Source: Thermovibrio sp.
GTDB taxonomy: Bacteria > Aquificota > Desulfurobacteriia > Desulfurobacteriales > Desulfurobacteriaceae
Reading direction: 5' to 3'
DNA length: 55,537 nt
Assembly: GCA_003978105.1 (NCBI GenBank)
Contig: QOAO01000013.1
Coordinates: 1 to 55,537, forward strand
Below are positions 40,297-49,451 of the stretch, in pieces. Every line of letters begins with the position of its first letter. Position 1 is the first letter of the stretch. A program made the translations under genes and the position numbers. A model generated the notes under the pieces. It saw only the letters and a list, made by a program, of their open reading frames with translations, did not search any database and was not told the DNA's origin.

Positions 40297-41646
40297 CTAT
40301 TCAGCTACAATTTCTTTAGCATCAATGTTTCCTAAAACAACTACGCTACTTCCCAGTTTTACCGTTCCTCCAGCCTTAATACCTCCCTTACCGGGTCCAC
40401 TTCCAACAATAACTTTATTCCTAATTTTTACGTCCTGTAGAGAGGAAATTTTCCCGTAGATAAATGTCCCCTCATCTACCACAACATTCTTTGCAGAAAC
40501 GTTACCCAATATTTTGCTATTTTTTCCTATTTTAAGATTACCACCAACCTCCACACTTCCTTGAATCAGCAGTCCATCGGAGAGTTCTAAGTCTCCATTA
40601 CTCTTCAAACCGCCAGATACGGGAACTTCAGTTTCTGGAACTTTAGGGAGCTCCTCGTCCCTTATGGTATGAACAATAGGAGCCAATATTTTTCCTGTTT
40701 TAACATTCTTTTCAAGTTTTACGTACTTTTCTGCGGTTATACTTCCTGTTATTCTGGAATTGTTCTCTACAATAACAGAATCCTTTGATACTACATCTCC
40801 CGTTATAGAAGTGGACTCTCCTATAACTAATTTCCCGTAGGAAACTAAAATTCCTCCTTTTTCTTGAGTAAATTTTGCTTCCAGAACCTTCTCTTCCTCT
40901 ATCGGGTTCTTAATTTGAGGTACTTCTCGAATTTCCGTGTTACTCTCTGTTTCCAAGCTTTCTAATTCTGTTTCACTATATTTTTCAGTTTCTTCAGAAT
41001 CTTTAATACTTTCATCCTCCATTTGATGACTTACTGTTTCATTCTCAATGTGAGTTTTTTCCCTAAGTTTTTTGATTAGATATCTAATAATCATTAGAAA
41101 GATAATTAGAAAGACTAACAAAACAGCAATAACTTCAGAATTCATTCTCCCCTCCTTTTTAGTATTTAGTTTTGCTATTTTATGAATGTGAAGTGTACCG
41201 TTGCTTTTCTCTTCTTTAGTTTGACTTTTTCTATTAACTGATTTTAAATTACCTAGATAATTAATCGGAGTAGTGTAATTTATGCTTTGATAACTGTTTC
41301 CTTTTTTAAAAGAGTTTTTTTTGCTATTATTAACTTTATCAAAACTTTCTGAAGTAATATTATCTATTGTCTGAGTGGACTTTTTCCTCTTTTCTAAGTT
41401 CGAAGCTAAAACTGTTCTTCGAGGTTCGTAATTTATTAAGCTTATATAGCCTTTTCCTTCAAGATTGTGTTTTAGAATAAATCTTTTTGCTTCACCATAA
41501 CTTTTAAAGTTTCCAATTCTTACTTTGTACCAGTTATTCACCTTATCTATACGCACAGGTAAGTTCTTTTTCTTTAACGACTCAAAAATCCTTACAGCAT
41601 CATCCTTTGATTTAGTAGCTATAATTTGCAAAACGTACGTTTTCAT
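40297..41646 (-). CDS. SPOR-domain / transmembrane / bactofilin-like protein
   Basis: The 449 residues contain, in order: a SPOR peptidoglycan-binding domain (1-75, starting MKTYVLQIIATKSKDDAVRI); a Ser/Asn/Lys-rich AT-rich linker (76-165); a membrane helix (170-192); an acidic linker (198-260); and two bactofilin-type beta-helix repeats (about 262-325 and 340-449, with KLVIGESTSITGDVVS and GLLIQGSVEVGGNLKIG patterns). Basic residues after the helix put the bactofilin part in the cytoplasm and SPOR outside, but no signal peptide precedes SPOR. A strong internal start at 41145 (Met168) may give a second product. Probably links wall and cytoskeleton. Confidence 0.8.
   Translation of the reverse strand: MKTYVLQIIATKSKDDAVRIFESLKKKNLPVRIDKVNNWYKVRIGNFKSYGEAKRFILKHNLEGKGYISLINYEPRRTVLASNLEKRKKSTQTIDNITSESFDKVNNSKKNSFKKGNSYQSINYTTPINYLGNLKSVNRKSQTKEEKSNGTLHIHKIAKLNTKKEGRMNSEVIAVLLVFLIIFLMIIRYLIKKLREKTHIENETVSHQMEDESIKDSEETEKYSETELESLETESNTEIREVPQIKNPIEEEKVLEAKFTQEKGGILVSYGKLVIGESTSITGDVVSKDSVIVENNSRITGSITAEKYVKLEKNVKTGKILAPIVHTIRDEELPKVPETEVPVSGGLKSNGDLELSDGLLIQGSVEVGGNLKIGKNSKILGNVSAKNVVVDEGTFIYGKISSLQDVKIRNKVIVGSGPGKGGIKAGGTVKLGSSVVVLGNIDAKEIVAE
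41145..41155 (-). promoter_or_regulatory. Strong internal ribosome-binding site and start within the SPOR-bactofilin gene
   Basis: On the minus strand AAAAAGGAGGGGAGA directly precedes ATG at 41145-41143, in frame with the full gene at residue 168. The full-length start at 41646 has only a weak site. A 282-residue product (membrane helix plus bactofilin repeats) would result. Confidence 0.65.
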
Positions 41647-41751
41647 TTCTAACCTATCTTAACTCCAATAATGACTTCATAGGTAGAATTCTAACCCAAC
41701 TTAGCTACAATATGTTGAAATGAAATTTTTATAAGTTAAATTAACTCTAAC

Positions 41752-44208
41752 ATGAAACAGACCTTAAAGAGAATTAAAGAGCTCCTATTTTTAGTTACAA
41801 GGGACAACTTTAAGTACTTTAACAGGGTAAAGGATCCAGATACAGTTCTAACAAAGCTCTTTAATGAACTCCTTCCTTATCTTGATAGAAAGAGAAATTC
41901 TTGGCTAAACAGGGTTTTAAAAGTTTTGGAAAACTACAAAGAACTACCTGAAGAGAGAAAAAAGGAGCTATTAAAGGAGCTCCATACAGTCTTTACACTA
42001 AAGTTCCTTCCCGAAGAGATTGAAAGGGCAAGGGAAAGGGAAATTCCAAGGGAGAGAATAATATCCAAAAGGGAAAAAATAGAGAGGAAAAAAAACTATC
42101 CTATTGAAGCATTCTTTCAGGAAGTAGAAAAAGTAAAGGGAATTGACAAGAGGAGGTTAAACAGGTTTAAGAAGTTAGGAATTGAAAGAGTAATAGACGG
42201 AATTTACTACCTTCCCTTCAGGTACGAGGACAGGACAACTGTAACTCCGATGGCATACCTAAAACCAAACGGTGAGTTCTTAGTAAAGGGAAAGGTTGTA
42301 AACATCTCAGAGCTCCAAACCTCCAAAAAGAAGAAGAGAGTTTTAAAGGTAGTTCTATACGACAGAACCGGCTCTGTAACACTCCTCTTTCTTCAGGAGA
42401 GAGTCTTAAACTACTACAAGAGCCTATTTAAAAAGGTAAAAGAACTAAGGAGAGAAGTCCTCGCCTTTGGAACGGTTAAGAGAAGAACTTCTGGATACGA
42501 AATTGTTCATCCAGAGGTTGAGATTCTTGACCCTCACAAGGGAAAGCTTGAGAAGTTGGGAACGATTCTTCCCGTATACCACTGTGCAGAGGGAATAAAG
42601 CAGACAACGGTTAGAAAGGACATTCACTTTCTGATAAAGAAGGTTCTTCCCTACTTTCCCGAGTACCTCCCTGAGGAGATTCTCAAAAAGTACAACTTTC
42701 CAGAAGCACACGAAGCATTCTGGAGGGTTCACTTTCCTCAGGATGAGGATGTCGAGGAGCTCCAGAACTTTAAGTCTCCTTCACAGAAAAGAGTGATTTT
42801 TGATGAGCTTTTCCTGTTTCAGCTTGCAATAGGTCTTTACAGACAGAAAGTAAAGAAGGAAAAGGGTATCTCTTTTTCAATAGATGAAGGGTTGATAGAG
42901 GAGTTTAAAAAGGTTCTTCCGTTTAATTTAACGGGAGCCCAAGAGAGGGTTTTAAGGGAAATTGTTAACGATATGAAAAGCCCTGAGCCGATGAACAGAC
43001 TCGTTCAGGGGGATGTTGGAAGCGGAAAGACCGTTGTTTCCGCAGCTGCAGCCTTCTTTGCAGCAAGGAGTGGCTATCAAACTGCTGTTATGGCTCCAAC
43101 GGAAATTCTGGCAAATCAGCACTTTAAAAAGTTTAAAGAGTTTTTAACTCCCTACGGGATAAGGGTAGGTCTTCTAACTGGAAGCCTTTCAAAGAAGCAG
43201 AAAGAAACAATGTACAAGGCAATAAAGGAAGGTTACTTCCAGGTTGTTGTTGGAACTCATGCCCTCATTCAAGAGGATGTTGAATTTAAGAACTTAGGAC
43301 TTGTAGTTATAGACGAACAGCACAGGTTTGGCGTTAAACAGAGGGCAGAACTTAAGAAAAAAGGGAGGATGCCCGACGTTTTGGTTATGACGGCAACACC
43401 GATTCCAAGAACCCTTGCAATGACTGCCTACGGAGACCTTGATGTTTCTGTAATAGATGAGCTTCCTGCGGGAAGGAAGCCGATAGAGACGAAAATTGTT
43501 TTTGAGGATGAGAGGGGGAGTTTGGTTGAGTTCTTGAGAAAGGAGCTTTCGAAGGAAAACAGAGTTTACATAGTCTATCCACTCATTGAGGAATCGGAGA
43601 AGTTAGAGCTAAAGGCTGCAACTGAAATGTTTCACTACTGGAACGAAAAGCTAAAACCCTATCCCGTGGGACTTCTCCACGGTAGGATGAAGCAGGAGGA
43701 GAAGGACAGCGTAATGGAGAAGTTCAAGAGAGGTGAGTTTTCCGTTTTGGTCTCAACAACTGTAATTGAAGTTGGAGTTGACGTTCCAGAAGCAACAGTG
43801 ATGGTAATCGAACATGCCGAGAGGTTTGGACTTGCTCAACTCCACCAGCTTAGAGGAAGGGTAGGAAGAGGAGATAGGAAATCCTACTGTTTTTTAGTAA
43901 CCTCTAGGGGAATCGGTGAAGATTCGGTAAAGAGACTAAAGGTTTTAGAGTCAACAAACGACGGATTTAAGATTGCAGAGGCGGACTTTCTCTTCAGGGG
44001 GCCAGGTGAAATCTTTGGAACGAGGCAGTCTGGACTTGGAGACTTCAAAGTAGCAGACCTCAGGAGGGACTACGAAGTCCTAAGGTTGGCAAGGGAAGCA
44101 GCTGAGGAGCTAATATTGAAAAATCCCGAGCTTAAGGGACTCGATAACCTAAGGAAACTGTTGAGTTTAAGGTTCGGTAAAAAGTTTGACCTTGTAGGGG
44201 TTGGTTAG
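41752..44208 (+). CDS. recG: ATP-dependent DNA helicase RecG
   Basis: RecG reverses stalled forks and branch-migrates Holliday junctions. The 818-residue protein has an N-terminal extension of about 115 residues before the family core (common in deep-branching bacteria). The wedge OB-like domain has FLVKGKVVNISELQ (about 180-290). Walker A GDVGSGKTVV starts near 421, DEQH near 520, and the RGRVGRGDRKSYCFL motif VI and an SRxxG-like C-terminus complete it. No clear Shine-Dalgarno precedes the ATG. It overlaps the convergent polyprenyl synthase end by four bases. Confidence 0.96.
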   Translation: MKQTLKRIKELLFLVTRDNFKYFNRVKDPDTVLTKLFNELLPYLDRKRNSWLNRVLKVLENYKELPEERKKELLKELHTVFTLKFLPEEIERAREREIPRERIISKREKIERKKNYPIEAFFQEVEKVKGIDKRRLNRFKKLGIERVIDGIYYLPFRYEDRTTVTPMAYLKPNGEFLVKGKVVNISELQTSKKKKRVLKVVLYDRTGSVTLLFLQERVLNYYKSLFKKVKELRREVLAFGTVKRRTSGYEIVHPEVEILDPHKGKLEKLGTILPVYHCAEGIKQTTVRKDIHFLIKKVLPYFPEYLPEEILKKYNFPEAHEAFWRVHFPQDEDVEELQNFKSPSQKRVIFDELFLFQLAIGLYRQKVKKEKGISFSIDEGLIEEFKKVLPFNLTGAQERVLREIVNDMKSPEPMNRLVQGDVGSGKTVVSAAAAFFAARSGYQTAVMAPTEILANQHFKKFKEFLTPYGIRVGLLTGSLSKKQKETMYKAIKEGYFQVVVGTHALIQEDVEFKNLGLVVIDEQHRFGVKQRAELKKKGRMPDVLVMTATPIPRTLAMTAYGDLDVSVIDELPAGRKPIETKIVFEDERGSLVEFLRKELSKENRVYIVYPLIEESEKLELKAATEMFHYWNEKLKPYPVGLLHGRMKQEEKDSVMEKFKRGEFSVLVSTTVIEVGVDVPEATVMVIEHAERFGLAQLHQLRGRVGRGDRKSYCFLVTSRGIGEDSVKRLKVLESTNDGFKIAEADFLFRGPGEIFGTRQSGLGDFKVADLRRDYEVLRLAREAAEELILKNPELKGLDNLRKLLSLRFGKKFDLVGVG

Positions 44209-45179
44209 TAGGTTCTCTCAACTATAAAGTCGGCAACCTCACAGAGAGCTCCCCTGTACTCTGATTCGGGAAACTGTTTTAGGAGTTCCTTTGCCCTCTC
44301 AACGTATTCCCTTGCAAGCTGAAACGTTTTCCTGTCTCCTCCCTTACTTAGAACAATCTCCCTTACGCTGTCTATCTCCCCTCTGCTCGGTTCTACTTCA
44401 GAGAAAACCTTTCTAATAAACTCCCTTTCCTTATCTGACAGTTCGCTCCAAACAGAAAGGAGGGGATACGTAACTTTCCCCTCTCTAATATCGTTCCCTG
44501 CAGGTTTTCCTATCTTCTCAGAATAGGAAACGTAATCGAATGCATCGTCAACCAACTGAAAGGCATAACCTATAAATTCACCAAACCTTTTCAGAGACTC
44601 CCTCTCCTCGTCTGAGGAATTTCCCAAGAGAGCTCCGCACTCACAACAGGTAGAAAGCAGAGAAGCCGTTTTCCTGTATATAACATCAAAGTAGTAGTCT
44701 TCGTCAACATCAATATTTCCAACATTTTCAAGCTGAAGGAGCTCTCCCTCAGACATGTCCTGAACAGTCTTTGCAGCTACCTTTAAAACTTCCTCTCCCC
44801 CATAAACTGCCAGTACGTAAATTGCCTTTGCAAACATGTAGTCACCGACCAAGACGGCAACATCGTTTCCAAAAACGTCGTTTGCAGAAGGCTTTCCCCT
44901 CCTAAGCTTTGCTCCATCAACTATATCATCGTGAAGGAGTGTTGCGGTGTGCATGTACTCCATGACGGTTGCAACGGGAATTAACCTCCCAAGGGAAGCT
45001 CCAACCAACTTTCCAGAAAGAATCGTAAGTCCCGGCCTTACTCTCTTTCCACCGCTATCTAAAATGTACCCACCGGCCTTTAAAACGAGGGAAACCTTTG
45101 TTGAAAGGAGCTCCCTTGAAAACTCTTCGCTCTTAAAGAGTTCTTCCTTTATAATTTCAAATGGTTTAAAAATCTTCAT
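44205..45179 (-). CDS. ispB: Polyprenyl diphosphate synthase (octaprenyl/solanesyl type)
   Basis: The 324-residue trans-prenyltransferase makes the side chain of a respiratory quinone. It has the first aspartate-rich motif LLHDDIVDGAKLRRG and the second DDAFDYVSY, plus the GGKRVRPGL and KTASLLSTC blocks. The residues before the first motif do not include large chain-stopping groups at the -4/-5 positions as seen in short-chain synthases, favouring a long product, but length is uncertain. PyrE lies upstream with a 15-base gap. Confidence 0.88.
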   Translation of the reverse strand: MKIFKPFEIIKEELFKSEEFSRELLSTKVSLVLKAGGYILDSGGKRVRPGLTILSGKLVGASLGRLIPVATVMEYMHTATLLHDDIVDGAKLRRGKPSANDVFGNDVAVLVGDYMFAKAIYVLAVYGGEEVLKVAAKTVQDMSEGELLQLENVGNIDVDEDYYFDVIYRKTASLLSTCCECGALLGNSSDEERESLKRFGEFIGYAFQLVDDAFDYVSYSEKIGKPAGNDIREGKVTYPLLSVWSELSDKEREFIRKVFSEVEPSRGEIDSVREIVLSKGGDRKTFQLAREYVERAKELLKQFPESEYRGALCEVADFIVERTY

Positions 45180-45194
45180 CTCTGTTATTTTAAC

Positions 45195-45788
45195 CTACTT
45201 TAAGGGTATGTTTCTACTTCCTGGTTTGACCAAAGGTTCCTCCCCTTCTTTACATAGGGGACACTCGTCAGGTTGGTATACGGGAACCTCCAACCTCCAA
45301 AGGGTTTCAAATGGGACTCCAAAATCCACCTTTCCACCGCTCCTGTCAACTAAGCTTCCAACTGCAACAACCTTTCCACCGTGGGATTTAACAACTTCTA
45401 TAGTTTCCCTCGTTGACTTTCCCGTTGTAACAACGTCCTCAACAACAACAGCCCTTTCTCCCGGTTTTATCTCAAATCCCCTTCTCAACATCAACTCTCC
45501 ATTTACCCTCTCTGCAAAAATTCCCCTCACCTTTAGGTGCCTTGCAGTTTCGTAGGAAACTATGATTCCACCTATGGCAGGAGCTATTACGAAATCGTAG
45601 TCAATTCCCAATCCCTTTATCCTCTCGGCAAGCTCCCCACATAGAACTTCTGAGTACTCTGGATACTGAAGAACCTTTGCACACTGAAGGTAGTAAGGGC
45701 TGTGAAGACCACTTGACAGCAAGAAGTGTCCCGTTAGGAAAGCATCTGCCTTTAGGAATATCTCCTTTATCTCCTCCTCTGTAAGCAT
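45195..45788 (-). CDS. pyrE: Orotate phosphoribosyltransferase
   Basis: PyrE converts orotate and PRPP to OMP. The 197-residue protein has the N-terminal HFLLSSGLHSPYYLQCAKV, the PRPP motif AVVVEDVVTTGKSTRET and FAERVNGELMLRRGFEI. The C-terminal CPLCKEG pair is an unusual addition that could bind metal or simply be surface. Ribosome-binding site GGAGGAGAT. It precedes the polyprenyl synthase on the minus strand. Confidence 0.95.
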   Translation of the reverse strand: MLTEEEIKEIFLKADAFLTGHFLLSSGLHSPYYLQCAKVLQYPEYSEVLCGELAERIKGLGIDYDFVIAPAIGGIIVSYETARHLKVRGIFAERVNGELMLRRGFEIKPGERAVVVEDVVTTGKSTRETIEVVKSHGGKVVAVGSLVDRSGGKVDFGVPFETLWRLEVPVYQPDECPLCKEGEEPLVKPGSRNIPLK

Positions 45789-45852
45789 ATCTCCTCCGAC
45801 AATTCTTAAATTTCTGTTTAGTCAAAATTTATCCTAAAAAGGAGAGTTTGGA

Positions 45853-47058
45853 ATGGAATTAGGGGAAATTATTCTGAAGAACTCCGAGGAGATAAAGGAA
45901 GAGGTCACATCCTGGAGAAGACACATCCACATGTACCCGGAGCTCTCAGGAAGGGAGTTTAACACGGCAGAGTTTGTCTCAAACAAGTTGAGGGAGTTCG
46001 GAGTCGATGAGGTAATTGAGAACTTTGCAGATTCCACCGCAGTCGTTGGACTAATAAAGGGAAAGAAGGAGGGAAAGACCGTTGCTCTAAGGGCGGATAT
46101 GGATGCCCTACCGACAGAAGAAAAAACGGGAAAGACTTATTCTTCTAAAGTCAAAGGGATTATGCACTCCTGCGGTCACGATGCCCACACTGCAATGCTT
46201 TTGGGAGCTGCAAAGGTTCTGTGCCAACTAAAAAGTTACATAAAGGGAAATGTAAAGTTGATTTTTCAACCCTGTGAGGAGAGGCACGACTGTAAGGGAG
46301 CAAAGTGGCTGGTCAAAAACGGAGTTTTGGAAAATCCAAAAGTTTCAGCCATATTTGGCCTACACGTTTATCCGGAGCTCCCAACGGGATTTGTAGGGAC
46401 AAGGCCTGGAGGTCTCCTTGCCTCATCAGACGTTTTCAGAGTAAGGATAAAGGGAAGGAGTTCCCATGCTTCCCGTCCCCACTTGGGGATAGATCCTGTA
46501 GTTGTTGCATCGCAGGCAATAAGCTCACTTCACCACATCGTCAGCAGGTACGTTGACCCTTTGGAACCGGCAGTTTTAACGATAGGTAGGATTAAGGGGG
46601 GATTTGCAGAGAACGTTATTCCCGACGAGGTTTACTTTGAGGGAACGGTAAGAACCCTCTCAATCAAGATGAGGGAAAACTTTCCAAAACTAATAGAGAG
46701 AGTCCTTTCGGGAGTAACATCTGCCTACGGTGGAGATTACGAGTTTAAGTTTGAGGAGGGAACACCTCCCCTAATAAACGACCAGGAGACAACGAAGTTT
46801 ACCCTTTTAAAAATGATAGAGCTCTTGGGAAGCGAGAGGGTAGTAGTTCTTGAAAAGCCGTCAATGGGTGGGGAGGACTTTTCCGTTTACCTCCAGTACG
46901 TTCCTGGAACCTTCATAAGGCTTGGGACGGGGAACGAGGAAAAGGGGACAACATATCCACTCCACAACTCAAAGTTTGATATAGACGAGGATGCTCTCCC
47001 TGTAGGTGTTGCCGTTGAAACTTATTTGGCAGTTAAGTGGTTGGAGGAAGGAAAATAA
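45853..47058 (+). CDS. M20-family amidohydrolase/peptidase
   Basis: The 401-residue enzyme belongs to the M20D amidohydrolase group that removes acyl groups from amino acids. It has WRRHIHMYPELSGREFNTAEF, the metal-binding site RADMDALPTEEKTG and MHSCGHDAHTAMLLGAAKVL, EERHDCKGAKWLV, and the SHASRPHLGIDPV substrate block. GEDFSVYLQYVPGTFIRLG completes the di-metal site. Substrate is unknown (N-acetyl-lysine/diaminopimelate, hippurate and IAA conjugates are options). It lies just upstream of the TPP riboswitch and ends 45 bases before it. Confidence 0.92.
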   Translation: MELGEIILKNSEEIKEEVTSWRRHIHMYPELSGREFNTAEFVSNKLREFGVDEVIENFADSTAVVGLIKGKKEGKTVALRADMDALPTEEKTGKTYSSKVKGIMHSCGHDAHTAMLLGAAKVLCQLKSYIKGNVKLIFQPCEERHDCKGAKWLVKNGVLENPKVSAIFGLHVYPELPTGFVGTRPGGLLASSDVFRVRIKGRSSHASRPHLGIDPVVVASQAISSLHHIVSRYVDPLEPAVLTIGRIKGGFAENVIPDEVYFEGTVRTLSIKMRENFPKLIERVLSGVTSAYGGDYEFKFEEGTPPLINDQETTKFTLLKMIELLGSERVVVLEKPSMGGEDFSVYLQYVPGTFIRLGTGNEEKGTTYPLHNSKFDIDEDALPVGVAVETYLAVKWLEEGK

Positions 47059-47103
47059 ATCAATTTTATTGAAAATTTTTCTCAATAATATAGAATTAAT
47101 AGT

Positions 47104-47189
47104 GCCGCGGGGGTGGAGCGGAGCTCCTGAGACCTGCGATGCAGGAACCCCTGGAACCTGATCCGGGTAATGCCGGCGTAGGGAGCGGC
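47104..47189 (+). ncRNA. TPP riboswitch (THI element)
   Basis: All main THI-box parts are visible: closing stem GCCGC/GCGGC (47104-47108 with 47185-47189), CTGAGA at 47127-47132, and the AACCTGATCCGGGTAATGCC block (47155-47174) followed by GGCGTAGGGA. It lies directly before thi4-thiC, so TPP should reduce their expression. A CCTCCT at 47205-47210 complements the AGGAGG ribosome-binding site of thi4, which suggests translation control. Confidence 0.97.
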
Positions 47190-47251
47190 AAAGGTTCCCC
47201 TTTCCCTCCTTACAGTCTCCCTCGTGGTAAAAACAAACTTAGGAGGCAGAA

Positions 47252-48058
47252 GTGGAAAACTTAAGCGAAGTAACCATTTCCCAGGCCATCATATCCTCTT
47301 TTACGGAAAAGCTCCAAAATCACTTAGAAAATGACGTTTCAATTGTTGGGGGAGGTCCTTCTGGACTCGTTGCTGCCTACTACCTGGCAAAGGAAGGTTA
47401 CAAGGTAGCCCTCTTTGAGAGAAAGCTCTCAATCGGTGGTGGAATGTGGGCCGGAGGAATGTTCTTCAACGAAATCGTTGTTCAGGAGATGGGAAGGGAA
47501 ATACTTGACGAATTTGGAGTCAACTACAGGGAGTTTAAACCTGGTTACTACGTTGCTGATGCCGTTGAGGCCGTAACAACAATTGCATCAAAGGCAGTAA
47601 AGGCTGGAGCAACTGTATTCAACGGTATAACTGCCGAAGACGTTGTTCTGAAAAGAGTAAACGGTCAGTACAGAGTATGTGGCCTTGTGATAAACTGGAG
47701 TACTGTTGATATGACACACTTGATGGTTGACCCTTTAGTTGTAACGTCAAAATACGTTATCGATGCAACGGGACACGATGCAACGGTCGTTTCAACCCTC
47801 CAGAGAAAGGCCGGAATAAGGCTCGATACGGAAACGGGATGTGTTGTAGGTGAGAAACCCCTCTGGGCATCCGTAGGAGAGGAGGACACTGTCAAGAACT
47901 CTCGTGAGGTTTTCCCGGGAATATTTGTCAGCGGAATGGCAGCAAATGCAACGTGCGGTTCCCACAGGATGGGTCCCGTTTTTGGAGGAATGTTAATGTC
48001 GGGTAAAAAGGTTGCCTCTCAAATATCAGAGAGGCTTAAACAGAATGAGGAGGAGTAA
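47252..48058 (+). CDS. thi4: Thi4-type thiazole synthase without the sulfur-donor Cys
   Basis: The 268-residue flavin-type fold has the nucleotide-binding [20 protein letters not shown], the [15 protein letters not shown] block and [20 protein letters not shown]. Thi4 makes the thiazole of thiamin from NAD and glycine. In yeast and plants Cys205, two residues before a conserved Asp-Pro, supplies the sulfur; methanogen Thi4s have His there. Here the position before Asp160-Pro161 is Met158. The enzyme is therefore predicted to use free sulfide catalytically, which suits a sulfide-rich habitat. GTG start; RBS AGGAGG, probably under riboswitch control. Confidence 0.93.
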   Translation: MENLSEVTISQAIISSFTEKLQNHLENDVSIVGGGPSGLVAAYYLAKEGYKVALFERKLSIGGGMWAGGMFFNEIVVQEMGREILDEFGVNYREFKPGYYVADAVEAVTTIASKAVKAGATVFNGITAEDVVLKRVNGQYRVCGLVINWSTVDMTHLMVDPLVVTSKYVIDATGHDATVVSTLQRKAGIRLDTETGCVVGEKPLWASVGEEDTVKNSREVFPGIFVSGMAANATCGSHRMGPVFGGMLMSGKKVASQISERLKQNEEE

Positions 48059-49359
48059 TGGCAACATTAGTTGAACTTGCTAAAAAGGGAATTGTTACAA
48101 AGGAGATGGAGTTTTGTGCAGACTATGAGAAGAGGCCTGTTGAATACATAGTAAACGGACTTATAGAGGGAACAATAGTAATTCCTGCAAACATCTACCA
48201 CAGGGAGAGGAGTGATTTTACGCCGAGAGCAATAGGTAAAGGACTTAAGACAAAGGTAAACGCAAATATCGGAACATCCGGAGATATAGAGAACATAGAA
48301 CTTGAAATCGAAAAGCTCAGAGTTGCAGTGAAGTACGGTGCAGATGCTGTTATGGACCTATCTACTGGAAAGTTCATAGACGAAACGAGAAAAAAGATTG
48401 TTGAAAATTCACCTGTCATGGTTGGAACAGTTCCAATATACCAGGCTGCAAGGGAGGCAGCAGAGAAGTACGGATTTATAGGAAAGATGACCGTTGACGA
48501 CCTCTTTGACGTTATCGAGAGGCACTGTAAGGATGGAGTTGACTTTATAACGGTCCACTGTGGCGTTACACAGAGCTCCTTGGAGAGGTTGAGGAGAGAG
48601 GGAAGAATAATGAACATCGTTTCAAGGGGTGGAGCTCTAATGGCCGAGTGGATGGTCTACAACGATGCTGAGAACCCACTCTACGAACACTACGATAGGT
48701 TGTTGGAGATAGCCAAGAAGTACGACGTTACGCTCTCTTTAGGAGATGGAATGAGACCTGGATGTATAGTAGATGCAACGGACAGGTGTCAGATAGAAGA
48801 GCTCATAACGTTGGGAGAGTTGGTTGATAGGGCAAGGGAAGCGGACGTTCAGGCAATGGTTGAGGGTCCCGGCCACGTTCCCTTAGACCAGGTGGAGGCA
48901 AACATACTCCTTCAAAAGAGACTGTGCCACGGAGCTCCTTTCTACGTTTTGGGACCGATAGTAACTGACGTTGCACCGGGTTACGACCACATAACAGGTG
49001 CAATTGGAGGGGCCATTGCGGCAAGGGCAGGAGCCGATTTTCTGTGCTACCTAACTCCAGCAGAACACTTAGCCCTTCCAGATGTTGAGGATGTTAAACA
49101 GGGAGTTATAGCTGCGAGAATTGCGGGACATGCTGCAGACATTGTCAAGGGAGTTCCGGGAGCCCTTGAGTGGGATATTGAGATGGCAAAGGCGAGGGAA
49201 AACTTGGACTGGGAAAGGCAGTTTGAACTTGCAATAGACCCTGAAACTGCAAGAAGGTACAGGGAGGAGAGAGTTCCTCAGGAGGATGAAAAGACCTGTA
49301 CAATGTGCGGAAAGCTCTGTTCGATAAAGAGGGTTGAAGAGTACCTTAAGAGGAAGTAG
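48058..49359 (+). CDS. thiC: Phosphomethylpyrimidine synthase ThiC
   Basis: ThiC is the radical-SAM-type enzyme that rearranges aminoimidazole ribotide to the thiamin pyrimidine. The 433-residue protein has [19 protein letters not shown], the [15 protein letters not shown] block, [16 protein letters not shown], and the C-terminal cluster motif [11 protein letters not shown]. This cluster spacing (CX2CX3C) matches the short archaeal/Thermotoga-like form, not the CX2CX4C of E. coli. The ATG overlaps the thi4 stop (TAATG). Both are controlled by the upstream TPP riboswitch. Confidence 0.97.
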   Translation: MATLVELAKKGIVTKEMEFCADYEKRPVEYIVNGLIEGTIVIPANIYHRERSDFTPRAIGKGLKTKVNANIGTSGDIENIELEIEKLRVAVKYGADAVMDLSTGKFIDETRKKIVENSPVMVGTVPIYQAAREAAEKYGFIGKMTVDDLFDVIERHCKDGVDFITVHCGVTQSSLERLRREGRIMNIVSRGGALMAEWMVYNDAENPLYEHYDRLLEIAKKYDVTLSLGDGMRPGCIVDATDRCQIEELITLGELVDRAREADVQAMVEGPGHVPLDQVEANILLQKRLCHGAPFYVLGPIVTDVAPGYDHITGAIGGAIAARAGADFLCYLTPAEHLALPDVEDVKQGVIAARIAGHAADIVKGVPGALEWDIEMAKARENLDWERQFELAIDPETARRYREERVPQEDEKTCTMCGKLCSIKRVEEYLKRK

Positions 49360-49369
49360 GGAGCTCCCT
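49358..49369. terminator. Palindrome after thiC
   Basis: AGGGAGCTCCCT is a perfect 12-base palindrome overlapping the thiC stop, followed by the pyrimidine-rich TGCTTCTTCCCTTCC. It may terminate the thi operon weakly, but a loop-free stem is short. It is one of the intergenic GAGCTC sites. Confidence 0.35.
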
Positions 49370-49451
49370 GCTTCTTCCCTTCCTAAAATTTAACTTCTTC
49401 GGTTTTATAATTACACCTGTAGTTAATTTTAAGCTCAGAAAAAGGTGGAAA

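Noticed and set aside
44947..45555. 202-codon plus-strand ORF opposite the polyprenyl synthase and pyrE
   Set aside because: It lies wholly across two well-supported genes on the other strand, is rich in Ser/Pro/Leu as antisense frames are, and has no recognisable domain or ribosome-binding site.
48195..48617. 140-codon minus-strand ORF inside thiC
   Set aside because: Antisense shadow of a conserved enzyme; no motif or start signal.
49406..49411. TATAAT as promoter of the TPR lipoprotein gene
   Set aside because: The -10 is perfect but nothing like a -35 lies 16-18 bases upstream; noted in the gene entry only.
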